NCBI GenBank assembly: GCA_029817715.1
Contig: JARUPY010000474.1
Coordinates: forward strand, 9,362,001-9,426,000
Direction of reading: 5' to 3'
Source: Melastoma dodecandrum
Lineage: Eukaryota > Streptophyta > Magnoliopsida > Myrtales > Melastomataceae
Length of the DNA stretch: 64,000 bases
The notes below the pieces were generated by a model. It saw nothing but the letters and a program-made list of their open reading frames with translations, had not been told where the DNA came from and did not search any database. Below, in pieces: positions 43,169 to 53,853 of the stretch. The translations under genes and the position numbers were made by a program. Position 1 is the first letter of the stretch, and every line of letters starts with the position of its first letter.

Positions 43169-46100
43169 ATGCCAAGAAATACTCGAAGCCGTGAGTCTCA
43201 CAATCCTTTAAATGGGGAAAACCAGTCAGAACTTCCTCCGGGAATGAGCTTGCAAGCGCCGGTCCTAGGAGGCCAGGCAGCTACAAACCAGTCCACCTTT
43301 GATTCACATACCCCGTCCGAATTTATTTCAAGGTTGGAGTTCCACAAGGAACTGGGGGATGTGCGTCAGGAGTTGACTGATATGAAGGGTATTCTAATGG
43401 ATGTCCAAACTCTAATGGGGCGTCTTTCTGGCCCGAGAAACGAGGAAAGAGTAAGACCTCATATGAGAGAGACCCCCTTTAGGGAGTCTACGTTCATGGC
43501 AGACGCTCGACGGACTGCTCAAGGGCCACGTAACGTGACTTTTGAGCAATCTCAGATAAGGACAAATGCCCTTTTCGAACCCGGGAATCTAGTTCCCCCT
43601 AGTCGACCCTCTTCTTCACGTAATCGACCAACGGATACGTATTGGAATGAGGCAGAGGACTTTCAAGAGGAAACAGATCGAGGGGAGGATTTTATTCCGT
43701 CTCATCGCCCTGGAAAAGAACCCGTAATCGACGCGACTGGAGACCCCTATGAGCTTGGATCCCGAGGTGGAAACTTTCGGGAGGAGCCTTCTTTCTACAT
43801 GAGGAATCCAGCGAATCAGGCAATGGGGGAACGATCTCCGTACAGCCCGATAAGGTCGACTCGACCTCCAGCGCAAGCACCAGTAGGCGGTGTACCCCCA
43901 GACTTGAGGGAGGCCATAACTCAGGTTATAGAGCAAGTCGTCCCCGGAATAGCTCGGCGAGACGATGCCTGTTTGTACAGGTCTCCCTATCCTGCATATG
44001 TCGACAGGGATTTCCCTCTACCTAGAGGTTATAAGGTGCCCGACTTTACTCGTTTTTCGGGTGAAGATGAAATGACCCCACTCGAGCATGTCGCTCGCTT
44101 CACTCACCAACTTGGTGAGGCGGCTGGGAACGACTTTTGGAAACTGAAGTTCTTCCCTAACTCGTTAACAGGAGATGCCTTTACGTGGTATGCGAGTTTG
44201 CCGCCAGGGTCAGTAGCCTCGTGGACTCAGATGCAGTCTATGTTCGTTAAGACCTTTGCTCGACTGGACACCCCCATGTCGATGTTTGAGGTAATGCGCC
44301 TTAAGCAGGCTAACGGAGAACACCCAGGGCAGTTTCTAATGAAACTTAGGAAGGCCCTACTACGGTGTAGACCCCCCATACCGGAGAAGGATCAATTACT
44401 TCTCGCATTAAATGCGTTGACTATCCCGTTCCGGAAAAAGCTGCAGGGCGAGCGCTTTGCTGACCTGTATGAATTAGCAAGGAGGGCTACTGAGTATCAT
44501 CAGCTCCTTACAGAGGAAGCCCAGCTGACTCGAGCCTACCAAGTCGACACTTATGAAGTCGACGTAGCGGAATTTGTCAAGGGGGAGTCGACTATATGTG
44601 ATCCCTTGATTAAGAAGAATTCCAAAGCTAAGGCATCCCAAAAGAATGCCGAGGAAAGAAAATATTCTTTTGACACGGATAAAGTCGACGCTATATTCGA
44701 CTGGCTTTATCAAAGGAAAAGGATTAGGCTTAAGCCCGGCCATCGAGTCCCTCAGACAGAGAGGGAAAAGAATAGGAATGACTGCAAGTGGCATGGGTCC
44801 TTCACCCATGCTACCAAGGACTGTTTGTCCTTTAGAAATATCATCCAGGATTTAATAGAGTCTAAAGAGCTCCGTTTTCCCGAGGTCGACGAAGTCGCCG
44901 TGGTGGATGATAATCCATTCGGGGATGAAGTCGCCATTCATACGTTTGACATATTTGATGCTGAGGTTAATCTCTTAGAAGTTATTAACGACTCTGCTGT
45001 ACCCTCGCAGGACTTACAAGCAACCGGCGAGACTTTGGTGGCTAATGCCCTGATGAAGCGACTGGCTGAGCGTGGGGTCTTCATTCTGCCCAAAGGAAGG
45101 GAGAAGTGGCTATGCCACTGGCACTTGAACGACACTCATACTACGGATCAGTGCCACACGTTCAAGAAGTACCTACTGGACAGCAAGACGGAGGAGTGGT
45201 ACGACTTGACCCCGTTCGAGGAAGCAGCAATGTCGCTGAACACTCCCCGAGGATCTTCTCACGCCCTCAAAAGCCCTCCTAGCGCAGATCGCCGATTAGC
45301 CTTGCGAGGAGGAAGAGGAGGCCCCCAGGGTCACAAGGGGAATGGAGAGGCAGTCGCCCGGGGAACAGAACGCCCGGCACGGCGACTGGAGTTCATAGAC
45401 TCGTCTGGCCAAAGGGTCATCAAACAGGGGTACACTAGAACTACCCCTGTCAAGGAGATTAGACCGGTAGAGGAGCATAAGGAAGCGGACCAACCTCAGC
45501 AGGCCGTGAATCGCAGGCCCCGCTACGCGTCGCAGACAGTTGATCCTCAGGAACTGCGGAGGGGGCCACCCATTGCCCAATTCCTGGACGAAAAGCTGCT
45601 GTGCCAAAAGTGCAAGCTGATCGCTCACAACCGCATACTCATCACCCAGCTCTGCACAGCATGCTGCGTTAACTACTTCTTGCGGCTCGTCGACTTATCC
45701 GCAAAAGGGGAGATGCTGGTGAAGGCAGTCCGTCCTGAGGGCTCAGGTAATTCGAACCCTAACAAGCCCTCTTCGAATAGGCCAGCAGATAACCCTGTGC
45801 AGGTAGGATATGACCCAGCCGACGGAAGGTTTGTGGAGGTAAGTCGACTTCCTTTTGGTTCTAAGAAACCAAGGTTTGTCAAAGCGCTTAACCCTTCGTC
45901 TCAATGGCAGAAGGCGGAAAGGAAGGTTACGCTTCCCGTGAGGGCTCAAAAGAGAAAAGAAAGGCGTCTAAGTCACGCCCAGAAGAAGCCAAGAATGACC
46001 CCTGTGATGCCACCCTTTGGCGGGAACCACGCCACAGGGAAACAAGTCGCAGAGCCCGAGCGGGTCGAGTCTACTGACTACTCGGAAGACCCAGGCTCGA

Positions 46101-47083
46101 GCTTCGACTACACTCCTCTACGAGGAGATAAGCCCTGCGACTTCAACGCAGAGCAAGGGCCCCTCGTGAGCTGTAACGCTCTTACCCTCCCTGCGGAGTT
46201 CGCCTGCAACAACAAGTCGGAGGCACCGGAAGGTAAAACTCTCGACTCTAAAGTCACTACATTTCCTTCTGGCTTCCCTCTGCACTGGTTGAGGAAACCA
46301 TCAGATCGCATGAAACAGCATATGCATTCGCTGTACATCTTAGCCACCTTTGATGGTGTCTTAGTGGGCCGAGTCTTAATAGACAATGGCGCCACTGTCA
46401 ATGTTCTTCCCCTTGCCAAGTTTAGATTACTTGGGTACAAGCCTAGCGAGTTGGTGCGAACCGACGTAGCTGTAAGTGGCTTTAATGGGAGAAAATCCGA
46501 GTGCCTGGGCATATGCTCCGTGCGCCTAGGCGTCGGGAGACACGAGCAGGAAACTGCTTTCTTTGTAATCGATATAGCCCCTTCATTTAATGCGCTTTTA
46601 GGACGCGATTGGCCTCATAAGGCCGCCGCGATTCCATCTACTTTGCATAGGGAGTTAATCTTATGGCTTGACTCCGAAATAGAAATCGTTAAGGCTGATG
46701 AATACTCCTGTTGTGACAAGGGTATTTTGCATGCAGAGACGTGTAAGACAATCAAGGACCTTACTCTGGACCAGCGCTACAAGCTGGGAGACCCCCCAGT
46801 CGGACCCTTAGGTGAACCTTCTGGGAAGTTCGACTTCATCGTAAGCTATGGCACCTCTCACCCCAAGCCTGACGAAGGACCGATTGTGCCAACAGGATGG
46901 GGGCCCGACTTCACAGACAAGGACATAGACGAGGTCCTGCAGGAGGTAGTCACGACCAAGGATGGAGGCGAGACGAACAACAGACCAAGCGGCAACAAGG
47001 GAGAAGCGCCTAAGAGCCAAGAGAGCACTGCGACGGAGTTGGAGCCCGATAGACTCCTACACGAAGGGATGTATGGACAGTGA
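43169..47083 (+). CDS. gag-pro: Element C Gag-protease polyprotein (1304 aa)
   Basis: An uninterrupted frame from the first ATG after the primer site. The N-terminal ~270 residues are polar with a short coiled-coil-like stretch (FISRLEFHKELGDVRQELTDMKG). The Gag core spans ~290-470 (VPDFTRFSGEDEMTPLEHVARF, WYASLPPGSV). Two unusual knuckles of the form C-x-W-H-x5-H-x4-C occur at ~538-551 (CKWHGSFTHATKDC) and ~649-662 (CHWHLNDTHTTDQC). A Cys-rich motif CQKC...CTACC is at ~811-835. The aspartic protease shows VLIDNGATVNVLP (~1069-1081; D-N-G-A in place of the usual D-T/S-G) and LLGRDW at ~1142. Gag forms particles and protease cleaves the polyproteins. The frame ends at ELEPDRLL...YGQ; pol restarts 72 bases later after several stops. 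Confidence 0.95.
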   Translation: MPRNTRSRESHNPLNGENQSELPPGMSLQAPVLGGQAATNQSTFDSHTPSEFISRLEFHKELGDVRQELTDMKGILMDVQTLMGRLSGPRNEERVRPHMRETPFRESTFMADARRTAQGPRNVTFEQSQIRTNALFEPGNLVPPSRPSSSRNRPTDTYWNEAEDFQEETDRGEDFIPSHRPGKEPVIDATGDPYELGSRGGNFREEPSFYMRNPANQAMGERSPYSPIRSTRPPAQAPVGGVPPDLREAITQVIEQVVPGIARRDDACLYRSPYPAYVDRDFPLPRGYKVPDFTRFSGEDEMTPLEHVARFTHQLGEAAGNDFWKLKFFPNSLTGDAFTWYASLPPGSVASWTQMQSMFVKTFARLDTPMSMFEVMRLKQANGEHPGQFLMKLRKALLRCRPPIPEKDQLLLALNALTIPFRKKLQGERFADLYELARRATEYHQLLTEEAQLTRAYQVDTYEVDVAEFVKGESTICDPLIKKNSKAKASQKNAEERKYSFDTDKVDAIFDWLYQRKRIRLKPGHRVPQTEREKNRNDCKWHGSFTHATKDCLSFRNIIQDLIESKELRFPEVDEVAVVDDNPFGDEVAIHTFDIFDAEVNLLEVINDSAVPSQDLQATGETLVANALMKRLAERGVFILPKGREKWLCHWHLNDTHTTDQCHTFKKYLLDSKTEEWYDLTPFEEAAMSLNTPRGSSHALKSPPSADRRLALRGGRGGPQGHKGNGEAVARGTERPARRLEFIDSSGQRVIKQGYTRTTPVKEIRPVEEHKEADQPQQAVNRRPRYASQTVDPQELRRGPPIAQFLDEKLLCQKCKLIAHNRILITQLCTACCVNYFLRLVDLSAKGEMLVKAVRPEGSGNSNPNKPSSNRPADNPVQVGYDPADGRFVEVSRLPFGSKKPRFVKALNPSSQWQKAERKVTLPVRAQKRKERRLSHAQKKPRMTPVMPPFGGNHATGKQVAEPERVESTDYSEDPGSSFDYTPLRGDKPCDFNAEQGPLVSCNALTLPAEFACNNKSEAPEGKTLDSKVTTFPSGFPLHWLRKPSDRMKQHMHSLYILATFDGVLVGRVLIDNGATVNVLPLAKFRLLGYKPSELVRTDVAVSGFNGRKSECLGICSVRLGVGRHEQETAFFVIDIAPSFNALLGRDWPHKAAAIPSTLHRELILWLDSEIEIVKADEYSCCDKGILHAETCKTIKDLTLDQRYKLGDPPVGPLGEPSGKFDFIVSYGTSHPKPDEGPIVPTGWGPDFTDKDIDEVLQEVVTTKDGGETNNRPSGNKGEAPKSQESTATELEPDRLLHEGMYGQ

Positions 47084-47155
47084 GGAGAAAGGTCATGCAG
47101 TCGCTAATATCCTACAGCGACTTCAGAAGCATGTTAGAATGTCTAGGAAAGTAGG
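47084..47155 (+). other. Stop-containing gag-pro/pol junction of element C
   Basis: Stops follow in the gag-pro frame (TGA 47081, TAA 47105, TAG ~47138) before pol opens in the same frame. In Ogre/Tat relatives pol is expressed past such stops, by splicing in Ogre (family knowledge). Candidate acceptors TCTAG and AGTAG lie at ~47138-47152, but no convincing donor is identified here. Confidence 0.5.
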
Positions 47156-49117
47156 ATGCAAATAGGCAACATCACTCGCGAAGCTAGATCATGTAATAAC
47201 GTCAACATCGACTTAGGTGGTGTCCAGAGTCGTGAGTCACTGATGATGCCATGTGACTCACTCGTAGGCGTCAATTTAGGCGAGGCATCAAGCCCTCGAA
47301 TTGTTTTCATCAGTTCCTCAATGAATAAAGAACTTTTCAATTCTATCAAAGCTGCTCTAGAAGAGTTTAAAGACTGTTTCGCTTGGGATTACACTGAGAT
47401 GCCTGGCCTAGATCGCCGACTTGTGGAACACAAGTTACCAATCAAAACGGGATTTAAACCAGTCCAACAGGCACCGAGGAGAATGACTCATGAAGTCACT
47501 CAAGCAGTATTCGAGGAAGTCAAGAAGCTCTTTAAAGCTGGATATATAAGGACATCGAGGTACACCGAATGGATATCCAGTATAGTTCCTGTCATTAAGA
47601 AGAATGGCAAGATTAGAGTTTGCATCGATTTCAGAGACTTAAATCGTGCCACTCCGAAGGACGAGTACCCCATGCCTATCGCAGACGACTTAGTCGACAA
47701 GACTGCAGGGCACCAAATTATGTCCTTCATGGATGGTTTCTCAGGATATAACCAAATCTTCCTAGTTGAGGAGGATATCCATAAAACTGCGTTCAGGTGT
47801 CCCTTAGGCATTTTCGAATGGGTAGTCATGCCATTTGGACTCAAAAATGCTGGAGCAACCTACCAACGAGCCATGAACACTATATTTGATGCCTCGATTA
47901 ACAAAACAGTCGAAGTATACATAGACGATGTAGTGGTCAAGTCGCAAGACGAGAAGTCACATGTTGATGACCTTAGAAATGCTTTCATTCAAATGAGAAA
48001 GCATCAGCTCAAACTAAACCCTCTAAAATGTGCCTTCGGAGTCAGAGCAGGACATTTCCTAGGTTTCTTAGTTCATCGACGCGGCATAGAAGTAGACCAA
48101 AACAAAATAAACGCTATTCGAAAATTGAACCATCCGAGTAACAAGAGGCAATTGCAAGCTTTTTTGGGACGGGTCAATTATCTTAGACGATTCATTGGCA
48201 ATATAGCCGGTCGAACAGAAATCTTCTCGACTTTGCTAAAAGTAAAAGAGAGTTTCGTATGGAGAGAAGAACACCAAAGGGCATTCGAGGGACTAAAGGA
48301 GTATTTAATGAAACCACCTGTGCTCGCTCCTCCTCGAATAGACAAACCTTACCTACTTTATGTAGCGGCGACTGAGGCGGTCATTGGAGCCATGTTAGCC
48401 CAAGAGACAGACAACAAGGTAGAGAGAGCAGTTTATTACTTGTCCAGGCAGCTCTCCGCTACAGAAAAGCGCTATACAACTAAGGAGAAGTTGTGCCTAT
48501 CAGTCTTCTATGCTGTTAAGAAGCTGAGACACTATATCGGATCCCAAGAGGTTCATGTTATTGCCAAGTCTCCAGTCATAAAATACTTTTTCGAAAGTCC
48601 CCTATTGACCGGAAGAATTAGTAAATGGAGCTTGGTCCTATCCGCATACGATCTGCGTTTCAAACCTCAACAGTCGGTGAAAGGGCAGGCCTTAGCCGAC
48701 TTCTTAGTGAACCACGATCCATCTACATCAATCGATCAAGAGGAATCCCTTGAGGATGTCTGGCAAGCTTGGTTTGATGGATCTTCGGCGAAATCCGGCG
48801 TAGGCATAGGCCTCCACATACTTTCGCCACTAGGAAAGGACGTTCGCCTAGCATATCGTTTGTCGGCGACTCATACAAACAATGCGACTGAATATGAAGC
48901 GTTGATCACGCTCTTGAAGGAATTATTAGCCTTGGGAGCCAGGAAAGCCAGAGTAATGGGAGACTCTCAACTGATTATTAACCAGATGAATGGCGACTCT
49001 CTATGTCAAGAGAAACTCGCACCCTATCATCAAGTCGCCCGAAGGCTAGTCGAGCGGTTCGAAGCAATTACTTTCCTCTTTGTAGGCCGGGGGAAAACAC
49101 CATTGCTAACGACTTAG
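47156..49117 (+). CDS. pol: Element C pol: reverse transcriptase, RNase H and second (archaeal-type) RNase H
   Basis: 653 codons. RT: DYTEMPGLDRRLV (~77), WISSIVPVIKKNGKIRVCIDFRDLN (~137-161), MPFGLKNAGATYQRAMN (~222-238), catalytic YIDDVVVKS at ~255. The first RNase H follows (LYVAATEAVIGAMLAQ ~399, YLSRQLSATEKRYTTKEK). The second carries WQAWFDGSSAKSGVGIG (~536), NNATEYEAL (~579) and GDSQLIINQMNGD (~602). This additional RNase H marks the Tat lineage. RT copies the RNA and the RNase H activities remove it. The frame ends early at a TAG because one G seems lost from the run at 49089-49093. Integrase continues in the next frame. Confidence 0.95.
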   Translation: MQIGNITREARSCNNVNIDLGGVQSRESLMMPCDSLVGVNLGEASSPRIVFISSSMNKELFNSIKAALEEFKDCFAWDYTEMPGLDRRLVEHKLPIKTGFKPVQQAPRRMTHEVTQAVFEEVKKLFKAGYIRTSRYTEWISSIVPVIKKNGKIRVCIDFRDLNRATPKDEYPMPIADDLVDKTAGHQIMSFMDGFSGYNQIFLVEEDIHKTAFRCPLGIFEWVVMPFGLKNAGATYQRAMNTIFDASINKTVEVYIDDVVVKSQDEKSHVDDLRNAFIQMRKHQLKLNPLKCAFGVRAGHFLGFLVHRRGIEVDQNKINAIRKLNHPSNKRQLQAFLGRVNYLRRFIGNIAGRTEIFSTLLKVKESFVWREEHQRAFEGLKEYLMKPPVLAPPRIDKPYLLYVAATEAVIGAMLAQETDNKVERAVYYLSRQLSATEKRYTTKEKLCLSVFYAVKKLRHYIGSQEVHVIAKSPVIKYFFESPLLTGRISKWSLVLSAYDLRFKPQQSVKGQALADFLVNHDPSTSIDQEESLEDVWQAWFDGSSAKSGVGIGLHILSPLGKDVRLAYRLSATHTNNATEYEALITLLKELLALGARKARVMGDSQLIINQMNGDSLCQEKLAPYHQVARRLVERFEAITFLFVGRGKTPLLTT

Positions 49118-50529
49118 CCCAAAAAGCTTCGGGATACAAGGCTAGAGGAAGAAACGATTGTGTCCCCGAAATAGCTTCTCATTTAGTCCCACAAAGCGAT
49201 TTGTTCGCATTGGACATACTGGTAAGCGATAAAGATTGGAGAAAGACCATCATCGACTTCCTGACGGACCCAGCTCAAAAGGCAAGCCAAAGAATTAAGA
49301 CTCAGGCTTTGTCTTATACCCTCATAGATGGAGTACTCTACAGGAAAACCAAGGAAGGAGTACTGCTAAGATGTGTCGACTTAGACGAGGCGACTCCCAT
49401 AATGTTAGAAACTCATCAAGGTTTATGTGGATCCCATCAATCAGGCATTAAGATGTCTTGGGTCATTAAAAGACATGGATTTTACTGGCCATCAATGCTA
49501 AAAAATTGCATAGAAATGGCTAGAGGATGTCAAGAGTGCCAAAGGCATGGTCCTGCGACGAGAGCTCCAGCGTCCGACTTAATCTCAGTCATTAAGCCTT
49601 GGCCATTTAGGACTTGGGCCCTGGATATAATCGGGGAGATTCACCCACACTCGAGTAAAGGCGATGCCTACATTCTAGTCGCTACTGACTACTTTACCAA
49701 GTGGGTCGAGGCTCAAGTATATAAGAAAATTGACTACAAAGAGGTGATCGATTTTCTCAGATCTTCCATCATTTATAGATTTGGGATTCCCCAGAATATT
49801 GTAGTAGACAATGGCACCGTTTTCAATAATGAGAAGGTGCGAGAATTCGCTGCTGAGTTCAGCTTTTCAATCACTAATTCGACACCTTATTACCCCCAGT
49901 CGAATGGACAAGCTGAAGCTACTAATAAGCTCATAAAGAATAACATTCAGAAAATGGTTGGTGCAAATCCAAGAGAATGGCACAAACTATTACAAGACAC
50001 CTTGTGGGCTCTAAGAGTCACCAAGAGAGACAGCACAGGAGAAGCCCCTTTTTCGCTGGTATATGGGCAAGATGTTGTCCTACCTATTGAGATTCGATAC
50101 AAGTCGCTCAGGGTAGCTCATCCTGACTTGCAAGACGAGGCAATGTACCTCGCTTTAGAAGAATTGGAAAAGAAGCGACTCGACGTAATAGACCGACTCG
50201 AGGTACATAAGCAAAGAATTGCTAGGCACTATAATAAAAAGGTTGTCCATAAGCGCTTCAAAGTGGGCGACTTAGTATGGAAGATGGTCCTACCTCTTAA
50301 ATCGAAGGACCAAGTCCTGGGTAAGTGGTCTCCTAATTGGGAGGGTCCATATGAAGTGTGCGAGACATACTCATCTAATACGTATCGACTTATGACCAGA
50401 GAAGGGGATAAACATCCATTGAAGGTCAATGGTAAATATCTTAAATCCTACCGCGAGACCATTTGGGAAGCTCACCGTGGAATCCTAAAACGAAGGACTC
50501 CATTGATTTGGGAAGCGCTTAACTCCTAA
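49003..50529 (+). CDS. pol: Element C pol continued: integrase (separated by a frameshift)
   Basis: The real polyprotein enters this frame near 49093 (ENTIANDLAQKASGYKA); the earlier part is open by chance. The zinc-binding domain reads HQGLCGSHQSG ... CQECQRHG (~49415-49550). The catalytic core contains LDIIGEIHPHSSKGDAYILVATDYFTKWVEA (~49622), NIVVDNGTVF (~49795) and QAEATNKLIKNN (~49911), supplying the D-D-E residues. The C-terminal segment has FKVGDLVWKMVLP and WEGPYEV (~50255-50360). No chromodomain. It would insert the cDNA. In relatives it is fused to RT/RNase H; here translation would need a shift, or the copy is defective. Confidence 0.93.
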   Translation: MSRETRTLSSSRPKASRAVRSNYFPLCRPGENTIANDLAQKASGYKARGRNDCVPEIASHLVPQSDLFALDILVSDKDWRKTIIDFLTDPAQKASQRIKTQALSYTLIDGVLYRKTKEGVLLRCVDLDEATPIMLETHQGLCGSHQSGIKMSWVIKRHGFYWPSMLKNCIEMARGCQECQRHGPATRAPASDLISVIKPWPFRTWALDIIGEIHPHSSKGDAYILVATDYFTKWVEAQVYKKIDYKEVIDFLRSSIIYRFGIPQNIVVDNGTVFNNEKVREFAAEFSFSITNSTPYYPQSNGQAEATNKLIKNNIQKMVGANPREWHKLLQDTLWALRVTKRDSTGEAPFSLVYGQDVVLPIEIRYKSLRVAHPDLQDEAMYLALEELEKKRLDVIDRLEVHKQRIARHYNKKVVHKRFKVGDLVWKMVLPLKSKDQVLGKWSPNWEGPYEVCETYSSNTYRLMTREGDKHPLKVNGKYLKSYRETIWEAHRGILKRRTPLIWEALNS

Positions 50530-50665
50530 GGGGTCGCGTTAAACTTCGCCCAAGTGATATTCTCCAGAAGAATAATTATGCGTAGAGATTAGCTTGAGAA
50601 ACGACATGCTTAATCGATTAAAGTGAAAGCAATGTGATTACATTGTTGTTCTAATTACAAATCAT

Positions 50666-53600
50666 CTAATCTAACCCGCCAGCCTTTTTGAAATCGAAGA
50701 TAAGGGACTCGCGAGCTCGGCGCTTCGCGTTCACCCTATTCCGCTGGGCATAGAGGTCAATGACCTTTTCTCTATCTTTTCCAGTCCTGGCCTCCAGCTC
50801 CTCGATTTCCTGAGTGTTGATCGACGCAAGCTGCCGAGTCAGGTTATTCTTGAGGTTGGTATAAAACTCTATCTGCCTCTCTGCCTCGGTCAGCTTCTCT
50901 CGCACGTCGACCAAACGTTGGCGGGCGTCCTGTGCAGCTTTAGAGGCCTGCTTTCGAGCTTGATTGATCAACTGAATCTTCGAGTCAGTCGATTCCAAGA
51001 TAAGCAAGTCGGCGTCATAATCCCTCCAACGGGTCCAGTACGTCGACTTAAAGCTCTTGCAGGCCCCCAACAATTCATCCGTGACCCAAGGGGAAGCCTC
51101 GATTCTTTTAACCAGCTTCTGCATCCTCTTAAATGAGTCGATCTCTAACGGATCGATATGCAGAAGCTGGCACAACTCTTCAACATCCTCGTGAAGCTTC
51201 ACCCATGGGTCGCTAGTCGAGGTCGCTGCAGCAGGATCCTGCAGAATAAGAAATGAAATGTTGCTAAGACACAATATCCTGAAAAGTCGACACTTTCATG
51301 CAATCGAATACTTACCTCCGAAGGTAGTAAACCCTCAGAGCTTTCACCCGAAGAAGTGGAAGGAGTAGGAGCCTTCTTGCGACCAGCAGTCGTCTTCACT
51401 CTCTTCGGACGAGCCTGTAAAGTGTCGCGGTTAGAATCGCGATAACAACGCCATGCTTTGTGTGAAAGAAGAACACATACCATTGGTGGTGCAGGAGTGT
51501 GGACTGAAGAAGAAGGAACGCCTTGTTCTTCCTCCTCTCGCATCAACTGAGGTGGTGCCTCCTCTCGCGTTGACCAAGTTGAAGGATCGAGTAAAACCAT
51601 AGCGGTTCCTTCTTCTTGTAACAAGACTTCAGGAGCCTGCTCTTCCTAGAATAGAGTGTAATAAAACCAAAGTTCATATATGAACTAGAGTAATATATCT
51701 TAGCAGGGAGTCGAGCTCACCTCGGCGATTGAAGCCGTTGAACCTGTCTCGAACACAGGGGGAATAGGTTGGTCACCATCTCCGGTTGAAGCTTCGCCCT
51801 AGGCAATATAGTGCGGGTTAGATACAGAAGCTCAAGATGAATTAGAATCAGTAGAGTCATACCTCTGTAGTCGCCCCTGGAGCGATATCGACCGTCGCTA
51901 AGGTCGCAGGCGCCGCAGCAGATGATGAACTCACTACTGGTGATCTGAGTGGGGCCACCGCTGCTGGCGACCTGGAAGAAGAAGTCGCCGCTACGGTAGT
52001 CGGCGACTTGGGAAGAGGAGCCGCCACTGGAGATGGTACCCTCACCAGTTTCCTCCTCTTTGATAGAGGCATCTCATCGAGGTCTTCCTCCTCTTCCTCT
52101 TCGATCTCCTTGCGTTTTGAGGCGACGTTGGCCTTAGAAGAGTCGCCTCTAGTCGTTCGCTTGGGACCTGCGACTTTGGCCTTCCCCTTGTCGATCGGCT
52201 TGGGCTTGGAGGAACCAGGGGCAAGGGGGCTTTGAGCTTCGCTTTGCCGGGGCCCCGAGGAAGTAATGATCCTAAAAGGAAAAGAAGAAGAGAAAACTTA
52301 GGTCTAATATTAAGAACTCCATGCTGTTTAAACAAAGCTAAGTCCTTACCTCTCGCTTTGAGTTGAGCATCATCAGGATAGAAATCAGGTTCGATGGAGA
52401 CCTCGAGGAAGTGCATCAAGGATCGCAGCTCCTCATACATAGATGACCACAGCACAGTGAAGAACTGTGTGGCGAAGCAAGAGGAGGAACTGGATGGGAA
52501 CTCCATCCTGAGGAGTTGCGCCTTTCTGCTAAGCAACTCCAGGACCTTGGCGTCACCCGACTTGCACGGGATCTTCGTCGCCCTTCCAAGTAGGCCACCA
52601 GTGGCATCAGCAAAAGGGACCGCCGCGCTCTGGATGAACCCGAACTGTCTTGCGCACAGCTGAGGGTTATAGACTTCGAAGGACAGATAGTTGTCGAAAA
52701 CTACTGGCAAATCCCTGCTGGTGAGAGCCCCGTTCCAAAAGCCTGGAGCGATCTGGGGGTCGACCTTTTGGGCAATTGTTTTGTGACCTGGGAGAGGCGC
52801 CCAGTCGCGTCGATCTGCTCTCGCGAAATCAGCTATATGCTTCATATGGCCAGTAACTGAAGTAGGGAGCCACTGGTCTTTGCGCTGGCAGCATCGATTC
52901 AAGATGCTCTCCCCATAGTACAAGGCTTCAGGGGGCGTCGTGGGGACCTTGAATCCAGTCAACCCTGGCATCCACATGGCCGACCATAGATGGACCAACC
53001 AAAGCATGCCTCCTTCTGGATGCTTTGGGAATGGCTTGATTTGAGAAGTCGCCCTCTCCAGATCGTGATATAGCAGACCGAGGATGAAGGGACCCTAGGA
53101 AACTTCTTCAGTAGTCTCCCTCAAAAAGTTCGCCACTGCGTGAGACGTGTGGCTAACCTTCTTCCCAGGGAAACAATAGACAAATTTGCTCAGCCAGGTG
53201 CTGAGAAATTCGATCTCTTCCTGGGCGCCGAACCCTGCGATCGTTCGCTTCTCGCCCTTTTTCTTGCCCACTGAGGCCATCTGCAAGTGTTTGTTTACTA
53301 CTTCCATATACTGGAGGGCTCCCTTTGGACTAATGTCTCCTATCTGGGCATATTGACGCACTGGGCGGCCATTAATCTTGCTCCTGGTCAAAAACTTCAA
53401 ATCTGCCAAAGTGATGGACATAGGGCCTTCTGGGAAATAGAAGCAGTTCACCATGGAGTTCCAGAAAGGCAGAATAGCCGCACAAACCCTAGGATCACAG
53501 CTCTTACTAGCTATTGACATCCTAAAAAATCTGAGAATCTTCTGGTCCCTGAATCGATTTTCAAAATGATCCTCCCACATCTCTAACCACTCTATCATCT

Positions 53601-53853
53601 CGGCCTTAGTAGCAGAAGGGAAGCACAAAAAGGTCCCCTGCTTCTCCCAGTTGAGGGGATTAATAAAGTTGGGATGACAAACCGGGATAGGCTTCTCTGT
53701 GATGAGGTAATTGAGTGGCACCACTTCTGGAAACAGATGCTCCGGCAACATGGGTCCAAGAGCGACACCCGATCCTTGGTCTTCCGCGACCGGAATAGGT
53801 CCGGCCGGCCCCGCACGAGCATTGTGGAGTTCGAAGGCTTTGAAAGTTGCCAT
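50666..53853 (-). CDS. Spliced antisense passenger gene in element C: plant-mobile-domain-like N-terminus, coiled-coil C-terminus
   Basis: Start ATG 53853 (AAGATGGCAA; MATFKAFELHNARAG). Predicted exons: 53853-52350, 52271-51863, 51798-51721, 51645-51481, 51414-51316, 51238-50666, with five GT-AG introns of 64-78 nt. The last four exons are multiples of three, in phase 0. Residues ~40-400 resemble the plant mobile domain (PF10536-type): FYFPEGPMSITLADLKFL..INGRPV, FLSTWLSKFVYCFPG, LGLLYHDLERATSQ, WLVHLWSAMW. Then come basic (PKPIDKGKAKV) and Ser/Pro-rich linkers and a ~190-residue helical C-terminus (QARKQASKAAQDARQRLVDVREKLTEAERQ). Breaks: in-frame TAG at 53095-53097 and a one-base discrepancy after the first intron (~52272-52240). 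It lies between pol and the 3' LTR, opposite to both. Function unknown; a role in silencing evasion or regulation is speculation. Exon 1 alone could also be a single-exon form. Confidence 0.75.
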
